NCBI RefSeq assembly: GCF_000760215.1
Contig: NZ_JNAW01000002.1
Location: 404,300-468,299 of the forward strand
Direction of reading: 5' to 3'
DNA length: 64,000 nucleotides
DNA from: Prochlorococcus sp. MIT 0603
Lineage (GTDB): Bacteria > Cyanobacteriota > Cyanobacteriia > PCC-6307 > Cyanobiaceae
Shown here: positions 9,686 to 19,620 of the stretch, one piece after another
How positions within the stretch are numbered: the first letter of the stretch is position 1
Layout: each line of letters opens with the position of its first letter
Translations under genes and position numbers: made by a program
Notes under the pieces: generated by a model
Database searches by the model: none
What the model saw: the letters and a program-made list of their open reading frames with translations, nothing else
Told to the model about the DNA's origin: nothing

Positions 9686-10780
9686 CTAAAGAAGTAATTC
9701 ACTAGAAAGTACTAAAACATCTCTGTGAACAACAATAGGAGATTGATCTGCTTTTAGTGGATTCTTTATTTTATCTCTTATTGACTCACTACTAAGAGAA
9801 CTTATTCCTTTTGCAATCTCAATTCCTTCTGATGTATGTATTTGTATAGCTTGATTTGCAGCAAAGTTTCCTTCAACATTTGTTACCCCAACAAGCAAGA
9901 GAGAAGCCCCCTTGTTTTGTATTGCATTAGAAGCACCTTCATCTACTTTGAGAACTCCATTAGCATGAAGTGCGTGGGCTAACCAGCTTTTTTTTGTGCC
10001 TATTGGCTTTTGACTTGGATGAAAGACTGTGCCACCACGGGATCCATTTAGGATCTCTCCCAAACAATTAGGCTGCCTACCATCTGCTAGATGAACCGTT
10101 ATTCCATTCTTTGTTGCAATTTGAGCAGCAATAAGCTTTGTTTTTATTCCTCCAGTGCCCCAATTGCTTGATGTGAGGGAATTTTTTTTTAAAAAGTTTA
10201 GTTCTTTAGAATTATGTACATCGGTTATGGGCTTTGCTTCTTTATTTAACTTAGGATCCTCGGAATATAGTTTATCGATATCTGTTAGTAAGACCAGTTG
10301 ATTGGCTGATATTGCTGTTGATACAAGTGCAGAGAGTGTATCATTATCCCCATATTTTAATTCTTCATTAGCAATAGAATCATTTTCGTTGATTATTGGA
10401 ATTACATCCCAGTCAAGAAGCTTTTTAATTGTCGATGAAGCGTTCTTAAAATATTCCCTTGATTGAAAGTCAGAACGTGTTAAAAGTATTTGAGCCACTT
10501 TATAATTATAATTTTTCATTGCATCTTCATAAAGAGAGATTAGATGTCCTTGACCTACAGCCGCAGCTGCTTGTAAGGAATTCATTTCATTTGGCCTGTT
10601 TCTTAATCCAAGACGATTGCAGCCTAAACCTACCGCTCCACTTGAGACAATGATGATTTGGTCGCCCTTGCTTTTAGCATTAGAAATATGTTTTGCGTAC
10701 TCGTTAATTATTTCTTTTGTATTAAAGAATTTTGTTCCTCTTAAAAGAGTTGTTCCTATTTTAATTGTCCACAATGTCAT
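9686..10780 (-). CDS. proB: Glutamate 5-kinase
   Basis: First enzyme of proline synthesis, phosphorylating the gamma-carboxyl of glutamate. It is 364 residues with an amino-acid-kinase core ([38 protein letters not shown]) and a C-terminal PUA domain from about residue 275. Its ATG overlaps the stop of the upstream YqeG-family gene by four bases, so the two are translationally coupled. Confidence 0.96.
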   Translation of the reverse strand: MTLWTIKIGTTLLRGTKFFNTKEIINEYAKHISNAKSKGDQIIIVSSGAVGLGCNRLGLRNRPNEMNSLQAAAAVGQGHLISLYEDAMKNYNYKVAQILLTRSDFQSREYFKNASSTIKKLLDWDVIPIINENDSIANEELKYGDNDTLSALVSTAISANQLVLLTDIDKLYSEDPKLNKEAKPITDVHNSKELNFLKKNSLTSSNWGTGGIKTKLIAAQIATKNGITVHLADGRQPNCLGEILNGSRGGTVFHPSQKPIGTKKSWLAHALHANGVLKVDEGASNAIQNKGASLLLVGVTNVEGNFAANQAIQIHTSEGIEIAKGISSLSSESIRDKIKNPLKADQSPIVVHRDVLVLSSELLL

Positions 10781-11286
10781 ATGTTAATGCCTCCTATTAC
10801 TTTAGCTATTGTATCTTCAACTAACTGTACTTTAGTATAAGGCTTTTCTTTACCAGCAGTATCTATTGGATTAACAAGAATTGTATAAATTCCTAGACGA
10901 TTCCCAGCAAGTATATCAGTGAAAATTCTATCTCCTATTATTGCAATTTCATTTTTATTTTTACTTGTCTTATTTATATAATTAACTAACTCTTTTACTC
11001 TTGGTTTGGATGCTTTATATGCAAAACTAAGGTTTAATTGATTGGCTATATTGCTTATTCTCTTTTTAGATGGATTGTTGCTAATAAGGTGAATATCAAA
11101 ATAAGATTTTGCTTTTCTTATCCATTCTTTTACTGAACTATGAATAACAACATCACTTCTAGGAAGAATTGTTCCATCTACATCTAGTAAAAGTGAGTTA
11201 ATGCCTTTTGAGATTATTGCTGAGTGAGAAATATTAGTAATTAAGCCACCACTATTCCATTTTGGTGTAAGAAGCTTCGAAGCCAT
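10777..11286 (-). CDS. YqeG-family HAD IIIA phosphatase
   Basis: Predicted HAD-superfamily phosphatase of the YqeG type. I choose the ATG at 11286 ([14 protein letters not shown], 169 residues) rather than the TTG at 11310; this also avoids overlap with the upstream gene. The motif I aspartates are in LLLDVDGTI and motif IV in [15 protein letters not shown]. YqeG-type enzymes include phosphatidylglycerophosphate phosphatases in some bacteria and plastids, a plausible but unproven role; a pgsA synthase is encoded in this window at 18.8-19.3 kb. The gene is coupled to proB. Confidence 0.85.
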   Translation of the reverse strand: MASKLLTPKWNSGGLITNISHSAIISKGINSLLLDVDGTILPRSDVVIHSSVKEWIRKAKSYFDIHLISNNPSKKRISNIANQLNLSFAYKASKPRVKELVNYINKTSKNKNEIAIIGDRIFTDILAGNRLGIYTILVNPIDTAGKEKPYTKVQLVEDTIAKVIGGINI

Positions 11287-11290
11287 ATTT

Positions 11291-11827
11291 TTAAGATTCT
11301 CTATTCTCAAGCTCTGATTCGATCATAGGTTGAATTTTGTCAAATTCTTCGCCTTCAACTACGACTGCACTGCCATCTAATATTTTACCTACAACAAAGA
11401 AAGGATCCAAAGGGATATACAACCCATACTCTTCATTATCTACTTTAAAATTTACGAGCAATTCATAGAGCTCTGAATCCTCATCAAAATCCTTCTCTTC
11501 GAGTTCTTCTTGTTCTGGCTCTTCAAGCTCTCCTGCAATAGTTAGAGTAACTGCTGATCTAATTAGTTTTAAGTCATATTCTTGAAGGACTACATCTGCC
11601 ACTTCTAGTATTGGCTCTTTCTTTTCTATTGTTTTTATTAGTTCAGGATCATTCTTTTCACTAAGCCGAAAAAGAGTTACAGGCGTATCAACTGGTGTAA
11701 GAAGAACATATTCAATTCCATCAATAGGGACAATCTGTTCAAGAAAGCAGAGTAGTTCGTTTTTTTTGCTATCTGCAACAAGAAGAGTGGGGACTTCGAT
11801 ATTATTTTGAAATTCAGAATCGGACAT
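11291..11827 (-). CDS. DUF3727 protein
   Basis: A 178-residue acidic soluble protein conserved in cyanobacteria and plastids, annotated elsewhere as DUF3727. It shows LLVADSKKNELLCFLEQIV near the N-terminus and an unusually acidic patch around residues 103-118 (LEEPEQEELEEKDFDEDSEL). Function is unknown. It lies five bases upstream of the YqeG gene and 20 bases downstream of ruvX, within the ruvX-DUF3727-yqeG-proB run. Confidence 0.85.
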   Translation of the reverse strand: MSDSEFQNNIEVPTLLVADSKKNELLCFLEQIVPIDGIEYVLLTPVDTPVTLFRLSEKNDPELIKTIEKKEPILEVADVVLQEYDLKLIRSAVTLTIAGELEEPEQEELEEKDFDEDSELYELLVNFKVDNEEYGLYIPLDPFFVVGKILDGSAVVVEGEEFDKIQPMIESELENRES

Positions 11828-11847
11828 AATAGTTTGGATAAATGGAA

Positions 11848-12306
11848 CTAAAGAGTTTTAGAGGGATTGCTTTTTGATATTGGCAGAAGATCTGGGCCTT
11901 CTCTTAACCACTGTTCAAGTAGGAGCCCTGCAACAGCACTATCAAGCTTTCCTGTTCGATCATTTTGGAGGTTGTACTTATGCCCAGCTTCCCAGCTGCT
12001 GCTATGTTCATTTACCCAAGCTAATGGTAAATCAAGCTCTGATGCAATCTTTATCCCATAGTTTTGGCAATGAATAGCCTGATTAGTCAATTTCCCATTT
12101 TCATCTAGAGGTAATCCAACAATTAATCCATTTACTTTTCTGTATAAACAATGAGCCTTAATAGTTGCTAAATCTTTTTTATAGCTTGCTCTATAAATAG
12201 CTGGAAGCTCAGTAATAGATAGGCCAAGTGGATCACATCCCGCTAACCCAATTCTTTTACGACCAAAATCTATACTTAAAATGGAAGTTGGTTTAGGTTT
12301 TATCAA
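11848..12306 (-). CDS. ruvX: Holliday junction resolvase-like RuvX/YqgF
   Basis: RNase H-fold nuclease-like protein of the YqgF family, involved in 16S rRNA 5' processing and proposed to act on Holliday junctions. The N-terminal [18 protein letters not shown] carries the first catalytic aspartate, and [14 protein letters not shown] and [13 protein letters not shown] carry the others. The 152 residues fit the family. The start is a TTG at 12306; no better in-frame start was seen. Confidence 0.92.
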   Translation of the reverse strand: MIKPKPTSILSIDFGRKRIGLAGCDPLGLSITELPAIYRASYKKDLATIKAHCLYRKVNGLIVGLPLDENGKLTNQAIHCQNYGIKIASELDLPLAWVNEHSSSWEAGHKYNLQNDRTGKLDSAVAGLLLEQWLREGPDLLPISKSNPSKTL

Positions 12307-12310
12307 TTTA

Positions 12311-13399
12311 CTAACGAGAGGAGACTGAAGGTGATGGCTGTGGGGAGTTGGAAGGCGTAAGCTTTTGTAGCATAGATTCTATTGTCGTCTTATTTAATAC
12401 TTTAGATTTTAATCTATTTCGTTTTAAGATTGTTTTACCTAAAAGTAGTCTTTCACTTTGTTTAATTAATCCAAGTTTATTAAATAATTTGTTTATCTGC
12501 TCATCATTGGTATTAGTTTCTATAAATAATTTGTTCTTAGATAAAGATAATTTATTTAAAACTTGAGTTAATCCATTGTTCAATCTATTATCCCATATAA
12601 TATCTCTTAAAAACTTTAGAGTTGTAATTTCATCAGGGAAATCTTGTTTTATCAAGCCAGCGATAACGGAAGAAAATCCTTCATTGTTGCAAAACAACAA
12701 TCCAGTATAGTCATTTGATAGATTAATGATATCTAACAACTGACGATCAATAATCTCTCTTAAATGTACTGATTCACCAGCCATTTCAAGTTTCCATAGC
12801 GATCTTGCATTTGATTTATTTATTCTCTCCCATGTAAATATATTGTTTTCACTATTATCAATAGTATGTAAACTATTGGACTTTTTAAAAGGTTCATGAT
12901 TATTTGATTTAAATGACCATATATTTATAATTTTATGTGGCTGAAAGCCTAGTTCTCTCGCAATTGAAAGTTCATCTATGCAATCTGTTGGATATTTAAC
13001 TAGCCAATTCGTTTGTGCTCTTGGGACCAAATCTAAGGATTTCTTCATTAAACTAAATTTAACTTCACGTAGGCTGTTAAATATTGGTTCTTTGAAAACC
13101 TTAGGTAGAGAAATAGACCAACACGTACCTCTTTTGTTGCTTGGCTTAAGTATTACTGATGCTAGCAATCTATTTCCTTCTAAAGCAACAAGACAACGTG
13201 GCTGAATACTTGTAATTCTATTATTGATGGATTCTTCTGCTTTCGCAACACCATTGGTTATAAGTAAAGAATGAAAATTTGGTATGAATTTTTGATGATC
13301 TTTAAAGGGGAATTGGAATAAATGGCTTAAACCAAGCAATTCAACCCTAATAGTGTTAGTTCCTTTCTCTTGCAAACGTGTAGCGAGGAGTTTTTCCAA
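12311..13399 (-). CDS. Conserved hypothetical protein, GNAT-like
   Basis: A 362-residue soluble protein that I do not recognise with certainty. The layout ([20 protein letters not shown] near residue 95, and a C-terminal part with [20 protein letters not shown]) resembles a pair of GNAT acetyltransferase folds, in particular the end pattern N...L...LGF/LGL. The start is a TTG at 13399. It ends four bases before ruvX begins, so it is probably cotranscribed with it. Confidence 0.6.
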   Translation of the reverse strand: MEKLLATRLQEKGTNTIRVELLGLSHLFQFPFKDHQKFIPNFHSLLITNGVAKAEESINNRITSIQPRCLVALEGNRLLASVILKPSNKRGTCWSISLPKVFKEPIFNSLREVKFSLMKKSLDLVPRAQTNWLVKYPTDCIDELSIARELGFQPHKIINIWSFKSNNHEPFKKSNSLHTIDNSENNIFTWERINKSNARSLWKLEMAGESVHLREIIDRQLLDIINLSNDYTGLLFCNNEGFSSVIAGLIKQDFPDEITTLKFLRDIIWDNRLNNGLTQVLNKLSLSKNKLFIETNTNDEQINKLFNKLGLIKQSERLLLGKTILKRNRLKSKVLNKTTIESMLQKLTPSNSPQPSPSVSSR

Positions 13400-13435
13400 C
13401 TCTATCTATAGGTTGCTGTATTTACCTTAATTATA

Positions 13436-14587
13436 TTAAGAAGGCCTAATAATAACTATAGGCGTTTGTTGATCTGCATTTCCAGCTGGATTTGTAGTAA
13501 GAGCTCTAGTTATTTGATAATGATCTGCTCCTTTGCTTGAACCTAGAATCTTTACTCTGCCTAAATCATTTACATCTACCACTGCTATTTGTATACCAAG
13601 CTCTTTAGATAAGCAATCACAATAGGCCTCTACTTTCTCTGGTCCAAGTACTATCATTTGATCATACGGAGGGGTAGTGCCTGTTATGTCATCTATAAGC
13701 CTGGCTTGTTCTCCAGCAAGACGATAAAACATACCTTTTATCTTGATAACTTTGAACAAAGAGCCAATGATCCAAGCAAATATAACTCGCAATGGCCCAA
13801 CTTCGTTGATTAATGATTGCATTCCACAAGCAGTAGCTAAGCTACTTGTAGGATGAAAAAACATGCAAAGAAATCTAGAGAGATAATCAGTTCTTAATGA
13901 ATCAGGATGATGGTATCTCCCTTGCATTATTGCTAAGGGAGTTTCTCCAATTGTGAGAATATCTCCTGGCAAGATTAATTTAGAGGTGTAATTACTAATT
14001 ACATTAATGGGATCATCAAGGATCCCTAGCTTGTGAGTCTTAATAGTTATAAGAGAAAAATTGTAAAAACTCCTTATTGAATTTGGTTCTAAACCTTTTG
14101 GATAATCTATAGGAATAACAAATCCATCATGAAGTCTCTGTCTACCAAAAGGTCCATAGTTAATCCAATAAATATCCAACCAAATGCTTTCTAGTCTTTT
14201 TAATAATTTCTGTCCAGACTTTTCATTAAGTTTAATTTTAATTTGTATATCAGTAGATGCTTTACTTTTAACTATAAAGGCTTGCCAGTATCCATCATTT
14301 CTATTTGCAATTTCGGTATTTTTAGATTTTATTGATGTTTTAATTTTAATTTTATTAACACTGTGATTAGATATTAATATAGGATTTATAGTAAATTCTG
14401 GAACCATTACTTCCATTCTGTTATGTGGATTGGAAATATTTAATATACCTTCTATTTCAATAACAGATTTCTTTTTAATAACTTTCCAATTAGCAGGAGC
14501 CAATTTTAGTGGAGAAAGCCTCTTTAAATAATGTGATAATTGCAAAGAAGCTAAAATACAAGAAAATATAATTATAGTAACTTCCAT
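13436..14587 (-). CDS. Coenzyme F420-0:L-glutamate ligase-like protein
   Basis: A 383-residue protein with one N-terminal membrane helix (residues 2-18), a beta-rich middle part and a C-terminal domain resembling F420-0 gamma-glutamyl ligase (CofE/FbiB type). Relevant blocks are LILPGDILTIGETPLAIMQG, DDITGTTPPYDQMIVLGPEK and IAVVDVNDLGRVKILGSSKG. I know of no complete F420 pathway in Prochlorococcus, so the substrate is probably something else; this is inference. It lies 36 bases upstream of the GNAT-like gene on the same strand. Confidence 0.75.
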   Translation of the reverse strand: MEVTIIIFSCILASLQLSHYLKRLSPLKLAPANWKVIKKKSVIEIEGILNISNPHNRMEVMVPEFTINPILISNHSVNKIKIKTSIKSKNTEIANRNDGYWQAFIVKSKASTDIQIKIKLNEKSGQKLLKRLESIWLDIYWINYGPFGRQRLHDGFVIPIDYPKGLEPNSIRSFYNFSLITIKTHKLGILDDPINVISNYTSKLILPGDILTIGETPLAIMQGRYHHPDSLRTDYLSRFLCMFFHPTSSLATACGMQSLINEVGPLRVIFAWIIGSLFKVIKIKGMFYRLAGEQARLIDDITGTTPPYDQMIVLGPEKVEAYCDCLSKELGIQIAVVDVNDLGRVKILGSSKGADHYQITRALTTNPAGNADQQTPIVIIRPS

Positions 14588-14688
14588 TTTAATATATTGA
14601 TAAATGGTGAATTAATCTTAACCTACTATATTCTTTATTTATACATCTAAGATTATTTAATATTAAAAACATTATATTTAATATAAAT

Positions 14689-15243
14689 TCATCTTGGATC
14701 AGTATATCCATCTTTTGATGCATCGCTATTATATTCATTAAAGCTTTTTATTGAAATATTAAAGTCAGGAGGTTCCAGCCCAGTTGCAAGGCTTATGGCT
14801 GTATTTATCTTTTCTATTGATACCTGACCTTCTTCATCTAGAATAACATTACCTTCGCCATCAATTATTACAATTTGGGGTATGTTACCATGCCAATAAT
14901 ATGCTGGATTAGTATAATCTTTTGTTTTGATGCCCTGAAGATCATCAGTTGTTAAAGGAATTATATCTATTGAGGAAGTCCACAACAATTTTAAGCCTGA
15001 TATAACAGGTGCAAATTCTTTGCTAGTAGCACTATCATCAAGGTAATAAAAAATTACACTTGTTCGCTTGTTCTTAAGGGAGTCATTGATTGTAGATTGT
15101 GGTGGGACCAGTGATCCATTGCCTGCATAGATAGGAAAAATATTGCCATCAAAACTATTAGTATCCCTAGCGGCAAAAGCTGGCGTAATAAAAACAAGTA
15201 AAGTAAATACAAGTATGAACAATGGTTTTACAAAAAAGCGCAT
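14689..15243 (-). CDS. Thioredoxin-fold thylakoid protein, probable photosystem I accumulation factor
   Basis: A 184-residue exported or lumenal protein. Residues 1-24 form a signal peptide ending in AFA-ARD. The mature part begins DTNSFDGNIFPIYAGNGSLV and has a thioredoxin-like fold (SVIFYYLDDSATSKEFAPVI; NIPQIVIIDGEGNVILDEEG) but no CxxC pair, so it is unlikely to be redox-active. It resembles the cyanobacterial family annotated as thylakoid membrane photosystem I accumulation factor; I recall this match rather than having searched. Confidence 0.72.
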   Translation of the reverse strand: MRFFVKPLFILVFTLLVFITPAFAARDTNSFDGNIFPIYAGNGSLVPPQSTINDSLKNKRTSVIFYYLDDSATSKEFAPVISGLKLLWTSSIDIIPLTTDDLQGIKTKDYTNPAYYWHGNIPQIVIIDGEGNVILDEEGQVSIEKINTAISLATGLEPPDFNISIKSFNEYNSDASKDGYTDPR

Positions 15244-15311
15244 TCTTTTATCCTTTTATTTATATGTTAGATATATACATGAGTAAATATTGATTCAAAA
15301 GAAGAAGGTAA

Positions 15312-16928
15312 TCATCTTGAAATAGTTCGACCCATTCCTTGTGCAATTCCTTTGCCCACCAAACCAATTGCTCGACCCAGTACGTTTGTTAATAGTACAA
15401 CCATTAAATCACCAATATATTTTAGCAACGATTGAAGTTGTGGAGATAACGCATCTCTTGCCTCAACTAAAAGCGTTATTTGTTTTTGCCACCAGTCTAA
15501 CCTTTTCAGATCATTATCCCTAGCTTCATTGATTAATACAGAATCTATTTTACCATTGTTTAATGTAAATAATTCACGCTTACTTTCATATAATTGGATA
15601 GGAAGCTCTATTAGGTGATGCCATCTTCGTTGGCTATTTAGTTGGTTTCTAAGCCTTTCAAGCTCTCTTGTTGAAACAAGAGCAGGTGCTAATAGATATT
15701 CCCTTAACTCTGGCCATTCAGAACATAAACTTATTAATTCAGAACTAATAAGTTCACCTGTACGTATTAGCCAATTCATTATAAGTGTTTCTAGTTTTAG
15801 TAGAGATCTAGGATCATCTGATGAAAGTATACTGCCTTCTACTAATAGAGGTTTCTCTAGAACCAATGTATCAAGCATTAATGAAGGTCTTGGTAGCTCT
15901 TCATCTACTTCGTTTAGGTCAATAGTTTCTAATAGTTGATCTGCTATAGATGTTATTTTGCCGTTTTTCATCAATCTAGTATATGAACCAGAAAGTTGTC
16001 TAATTGCTTGTTTGCGGATTTCATTTTCTAATGAAATCCATTCTTCGACATAGTTATCATTTAGCTTATCTCTTTTTTGAAAATTACTTATAATATTATC
16101 AATCTGATGCAAAAGAGCTGATAATAAAACTCTCTGATTCTCTTCATTTAACGCTTGAATTGCAAAGATGCTGCCTGTGTTATTTCCTATGCCAGATTTG
16201 ATTGATTGACCAGTTCGCTCAAGAATCTGCGACCAGACAGCTTTTGAGCCTCTCCCAGGAATAGTAATATTTGTTGAATAGTATCTTGTTTCTTTAGGCT
16301 TATTGGAATTATTTAATATATAGGAAATATGTATTGGTGCCCAAATTCTAAGTAAAAGAGCTTTAGCACTTTTTATCTCTCTTCGCCTTCCATTAATAAC
16401 TAGTGATCTTAATAAATTATTTGACTTAACAGTTGATAATAAATTTAAACTATTTAATTCTTTGCTTATACTTTCAAGACTATTTGCTAATAAACCATTA
16501 CCTAGTGAATGTAATATTGATAGTTTTTCATAGTCTTTCTTTAAGGGTTCGTTTAGTCTGACGACTCTTCCTCCATTAAAAAGATTCGTAATAGTCTCTT
16601 TTAACAAATGAATATCTGGATTTTGTAGTATCCCTTCGCATTCGCAATTAAGGATCTCATTTGGATTAAGTGATGTTCTAGCTGGCAGTAATAAAAGTAA
16701 TGGGGAAGGTTTCCACTTGTCTTTTAGGAGCATTATTTCATTCATTGTGATACTTTCTATTTCTAAACTTTCAACGGACCAAATCACAAGAGAAGGATGC
16801 TGTGTTAGCTCTTCTTTTTTAAGAAAGACCTGTAGGTTGGAATCATATGAATTTAATTGAATTGATAATGATTCACCAAGTAGATCTGGTGCTATAAGTA
16901 AAACTTGCTTAGGTGCGTCTTCAATCAA
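15312..16928 (-). CDS. DUF3685 protein with receiver-like N-terminus
   Basis: A 538-residue protein of the cyanobacteria/plastid family DUF3685. The N-terminal about 120 residues look like a degenerate response-regulator receiver (QVLLIAPDLLGESLSIQL...) and the remainder is mostly helical, ending in a hydrophobic segment (IGDLMVVLLTNVLGRAIGLV) that may contact the membrane. Function is unknown. The start is a TTG at 16928; no ATG lies nearby in frame. Confidence 0.75.
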   Translation of the reverse strand: MIEDAPKQVLLIAPDLLGESLSIQLNSYDSNLQVFLKKEELTQHPSLVIWSVESLEIESITMNEIMLLKDKWKPSPLLLLLPARTSLNPNEILNCECEGILQNPDIHLLKETITNLFNGGRVVRLNEPLKKDYEKLSILHSLGNGLLANSLESISKELNSLNLLSTVKSNNLLRSLVINGRRREIKSAKALLLRIWAPIHISYILNNSNKPKETRYYSTNITIPGRGSKAVWSQILERTGQSIKSGIGNNTGSIFAIQALNEENQRVLLSALLHQIDNIISNFQKRDKLNDNYVEEWISLENEIRKQAIRQLSGSYTRLMKNGKITSIADQLLETIDLNEVDEELPRPSLMLDTLVLEKPLLVEGSILSSDDPRSLLKLETLIMNWLIRTGELISSELISLCSEWPELREYLLAPALVSTRELERLRNQLNSQRRWHHLIELPIQLYESKRELFTLNNGKIDSVLINEARDNDLKRLDWWQKQITLLVEARDALSPQLQSLLKYIGDLMVVLLTNVLGRAIGLVGKGIAQGMGRTISR

Positions 16929-17027
16929 ATGACTTTTATTGTACTGATAACCTAAACGTAACTAACTTTGCCTTCGTCATCCAGTCTTTTTGGATATAAA
17001 TGTTTCTTTTACTTTAATAACTTTTGT

Positions 17028-17798
17028 TTATGCAAAATCTTTGTTTTGATTAGTCAAATCTTGCATGCTTTGGTTGTTTACAATATGAAGCGCTTCCTTG
17101 AGATCAATTGCCCCGTCATAAAGAGCCCTCCCAACAATTACTCCACAAACCCCACTTTTTTCTAAACCAGTTATTGAAAGGATGTCTGAGATATTACCTA
17201 TACCACCAGAAGCAATTACTGGGACGGTTGAAGCTGATGCCATTTTTTGAAGGAATTTAAGATTAGGACCTTTTAACGTTCCGTCTGTTGATATATCAGT
17301 AGTGATTATTTCTGCGATGTCAGTTTTTGAAAATGTTCTAATTAGTTCTTCAGCTTCGGTATCACTTTTGTTTACCCATCCTCTAGTGGCTACTTTCCCG
17401 TCTTTTGCGTCTATTCCTACTATAATTTTTCCAGGATGTTTAGATGCAAGTAATTGAACAGTTTCAGGAGATTCAATAGCAATAGTTCCAAGGATAACCC
17501 TATCAATTCCTTCCTTTATTAATTCTTCGGCTCTTTGTGTAGTTCTAATTCCACCTCCTATCTGAACTGGAATTCTCAGGGCTTTTTTTATAGATTTAAT
17601 TATATGGTCATTTACAGGCTTCCCTGTTTTCGCGCCATCTAGATCTACTATATGCAATCTTTTCGCTCCCATGCGCTCCCATGTAAGGGCTTGCTCTATA
17701 GGATTACTATTGAATTCGGTGACTTGACCATAGTTCCCTTGAAGTAATCTCACGCATTTACCATTTAGCAAATCAATGGCTGGAATGATCTCAATCAC
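17028..17798 (-). CDS. hisA: HisA, ProFAR isomerase
   Basis: Phosphoribosylformimino-5-aminoimidazole carboxamide ribotide isomerase of histidine synthesis, a (beta/alpha)8 barrel. The frame is open to 17849, but the family N-terminus IEIIPAIDLLNGKCVRLLQG starts right after the GTG at 17798, giving 256 residues. Catalytic Asp residues are in PAIDLLNG and ITTDISTDGTLKG, and the phosphate-binding loops are VQIGGGIRT and VIASGGIGN. Confidence 0.95.
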   Translation of the reverse strand: MIEIIPAIDLLNGKCVRLLQGNYGQVTEFNSNPIEQALTWERMGAKRLHIVDLDGAKTGKPVNDHIIKSIKKALRIPVQIGGGIRTTQRAEELIKEGIDRVILGTIAIESPETVQLLASKHPGKIIVGIDAKDGKVATRGWVNKSDTEAEELIRTFSKTDIAEIITTDISTDGTLKGPNLKFLQKMASASTVPVIASGGIGNISDILSITGLEKSGVCGVIVGRALYDGAIDLKEALHIVNNQSMQDLTNQNKDFA

Positions 17799-17893
17799 AA
17801 ATAATTGTTTCTCTACATATATCCTGCATTGCAATGGTTTTGTTTGCAAAGCTCTTAACGCGCTTCAATAGAGAAGTAATTTGCTTTACTACT

Positions 17894-18811
17894 TTGAAAA
17901 CTTTATTTATGGGAGGTACTCGCTTTGTGGGGAAGGCCTTGGTTCGTAATTTTATGGAGAAAGGTTATGACATTACGATTTTTACAAGAGGTAAAAAGGA
18001 GCCCCCACAAAACATCAGACATATTAATGGCGATCGAAATACAGATGATATAAAGAAATTAGCAGGATTGAAATTCGATGTAATTGTTGATAGCTCTGGA
18101 AGATCACTTCAAGAGACTAAAGAATTAATAGAAGTTGTAGGAACTCCTAATCATAGACTTATATATATAAGTTCTGCGGGGGTGTATGCAGATACTGGGG
18201 AATGGCCGGTAGATGAATCTTCTTTAATTGATCCTAATAGCAGGCATATAGGTAAAGTAGAAACTGAGGAATGGCTTAAGACGACTGGCATCCCTTTTAC
18301 AAGTTTTCGTCCAACTTATATTTATGGACCTGGTAATTATAACCCTATAGAAAAATGGTTCTTTGATCGCATTATCTATGAAAGGCCTATTCCTATTCCT
18401 TTAGAAGGTGATACTATTACTCAACTTGGTCATGTCTCTGATTTGGCCGATGCAATAACGTTAAGTTTAGATTCAAGTAATTCAAGTAATAAAATTTATA
18501 ATGTTTCAGGCAAAAAAGGAGTTACTTTTAAGGGTTTATTAAGCATAGCTGCAAAAGCTTGTGGTAAAGATCCTAGAAAAATAAGAATTGAGTCTTTCAA
18601 TCCAAAAGGCCTAGATAAGAAAGAGCGGAAGCTTTTCCCATTAAGGCTTAATCACTTTTTGACAGATATTAGTCTGATTCAAAATGATCTAAATTGGCAA
18701 CCGAAATTCAATCTTGAAGAAGGATTCTCAGATAGTTATAAGAATGACTATCTTTTAAATGCAACTCAAAGCCCTGATTTTAATTCTGATATTACACTGA
18801 TTGGATCTTAA
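17894..18811 (+). CDS. NAD-dependent epimerase/dehydratase (CSP41-like)
   Basis: Extended short-chain dehydrogenase fold protein, similar to the plastid RNA-binding CSP41 group. The frame is open from 17834, but the Rossmann motif MGGTRFVGKALV should sit at the N-terminus, so I favour the TTG at 17894 (305 residues). This also removes overlap with hisA on the other strand. It retains YISSAGVYADTG and SFRPTYIYGPGNY, but a classical YxxxK is not obvious, as in other CSP41-like proteins. Its 3' end overlaps the pgsA 3' end by 20 bases. Confidence 0.82.
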   Translation: MKTLFMGGTRFVGKALVRNFMEKGYDITIFTRGKKEPPQNIRHINGDRNTDDIKKLAGLKFDVIVDSSGRSLQETKELIEVVGTPNHRLIYISSAGVYADTGEWPVDESSLIDPNSRHIGKVETEEWLKTTGIPFTSFRPTYIYGPGNYNPIEKWFFDRIIYERPIPIPLEGDTITQLGHVSDLADAITLSLDSSNSSNKIYNVSGKKGVTFKGLLSIAAKACGKDPRKIRIESFNPKGLDKKERKLFPLRLNHFLTDISLIQNDLNWQPKFNLEEGFSDSYKNDYLLNATQSPDFNSDITLIGS

Positions 18812-19319
18812 TATATTTATAAGCAGAGATTATAGAAGCTATAAAGGATAACCAGAAGAATAAGTATCCAAGTGTTTTTATAATTAGAATATTGTTAGGG
18901 TATATGAGGAATATTACGCTAAAAAATTGCAGAAAAGTTTTTAATTTACCAGTAATAGAAGCTTTAATTGCCTTCTTATTACTTTTTCTCCAGGATGTAA
19001 TTACCAACTCTCTAGTAAATAATATCCATACTGCCCATATTGGAAGTATTCCATTTTTAGTTAACCATAAAAAAGGAGCAATTAATAAAATTTTATCTGC
19101 TAATGGATCAATTTCCGCTCCCCAACTAGTACCTCCTCCTGCTTTCCTAGCCATAAATCCATCCAACCAATCACTTATCCCGCCAAGTATAATTAATAGC
19201 AATGCTATAAATATCTTGTTAAATGAAAGTGAAATTAATATTGGCAATCCAATAATTATTCGAAAATTAGTTGTTACGTTGGCTATTCTGCGATAAAGTA
19301 TTTTTCTTTCAGTTGACAT
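18792..19319 (-). CDS. pgsA: CDP-diacylglycerol-glycerol-3-phosphate 3-phosphatidyltransferase
   Basis: Integral membrane enzyme that makes phosphatidylglycerophosphate, the precursor of the phosphatidylglycerol needed in thylakoids. The 175 residues include the CDP-alcohol phosphotransferase signature D-G-x2-A-R-x8-G-x3-D-x3-D, seen here as DWLDGFMARKAGGGTSWGAE followed by IDPLADK. About five membrane helices are visible. It is convergent with and overlaps the epimerase gene. Confidence 0.95.
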   Translation of the reverse strand: MSTERKILYRRIANVTTNFRIIIGLPILISLSFNKIFIALLLIILGGISDWLDGFMARKAGGGTSWGAEIDPLADKILLIAPFLWLTKNGILPIWAVWILFTRELVITSWRKSNKKAIKASITGKLKTFLQFFSVIFLIYPNNILIIKTLGYLFFWLSFIASIISAYKYIKIQSV

Positions 19320-19472
19320 TTATATGTTTATTTATAACTACATGAAATATAACATATAAGTTACTCTTATTCTTAATAAACATAAGCCTCTATATATTTC
19401 AATCTATCTGGGATTTTAAGATTTGTTGATTTATTTTTATCAATGTGCGAATATCATAGATGATTATTTAGT

Positions 19473-19556
19473 ATGATGACCTTATTTTTATTGTTTGTCT
19501 TAGCAGCATCATTGGTTTCAATGGTCTACATAGTTCGTCGTCTAGAGGAGAATTGA
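19473..19556 (+). CDS. Candidate 27-residue single-helix membrane protein
   Basis: An ATG-initiated 27-codon frame in the 300-base gap after pgsA encodes MMTLFLLFVLAASLVSMVYI followed by VRRLEEN. This is one hydrophobic helix with a positive, then acidic, C-terminus, the layout of small photosystem or cytochrome b6f subunits. I do not recognise it as any named subunit, and no strong ribosome binding site precedes it. The rest of 19320-19620 shows nothing else I can support. Confidence 0.4.
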   Translation: MMTLFLLFVLAASLVSMVYIVRRLEEN

Positions 19557-19620
19557 AATCTATTTTCAGTTTGCAATCCTTTTATCAATTATGAATTGAT
19601 TCGAACTATAGGTATATTCT

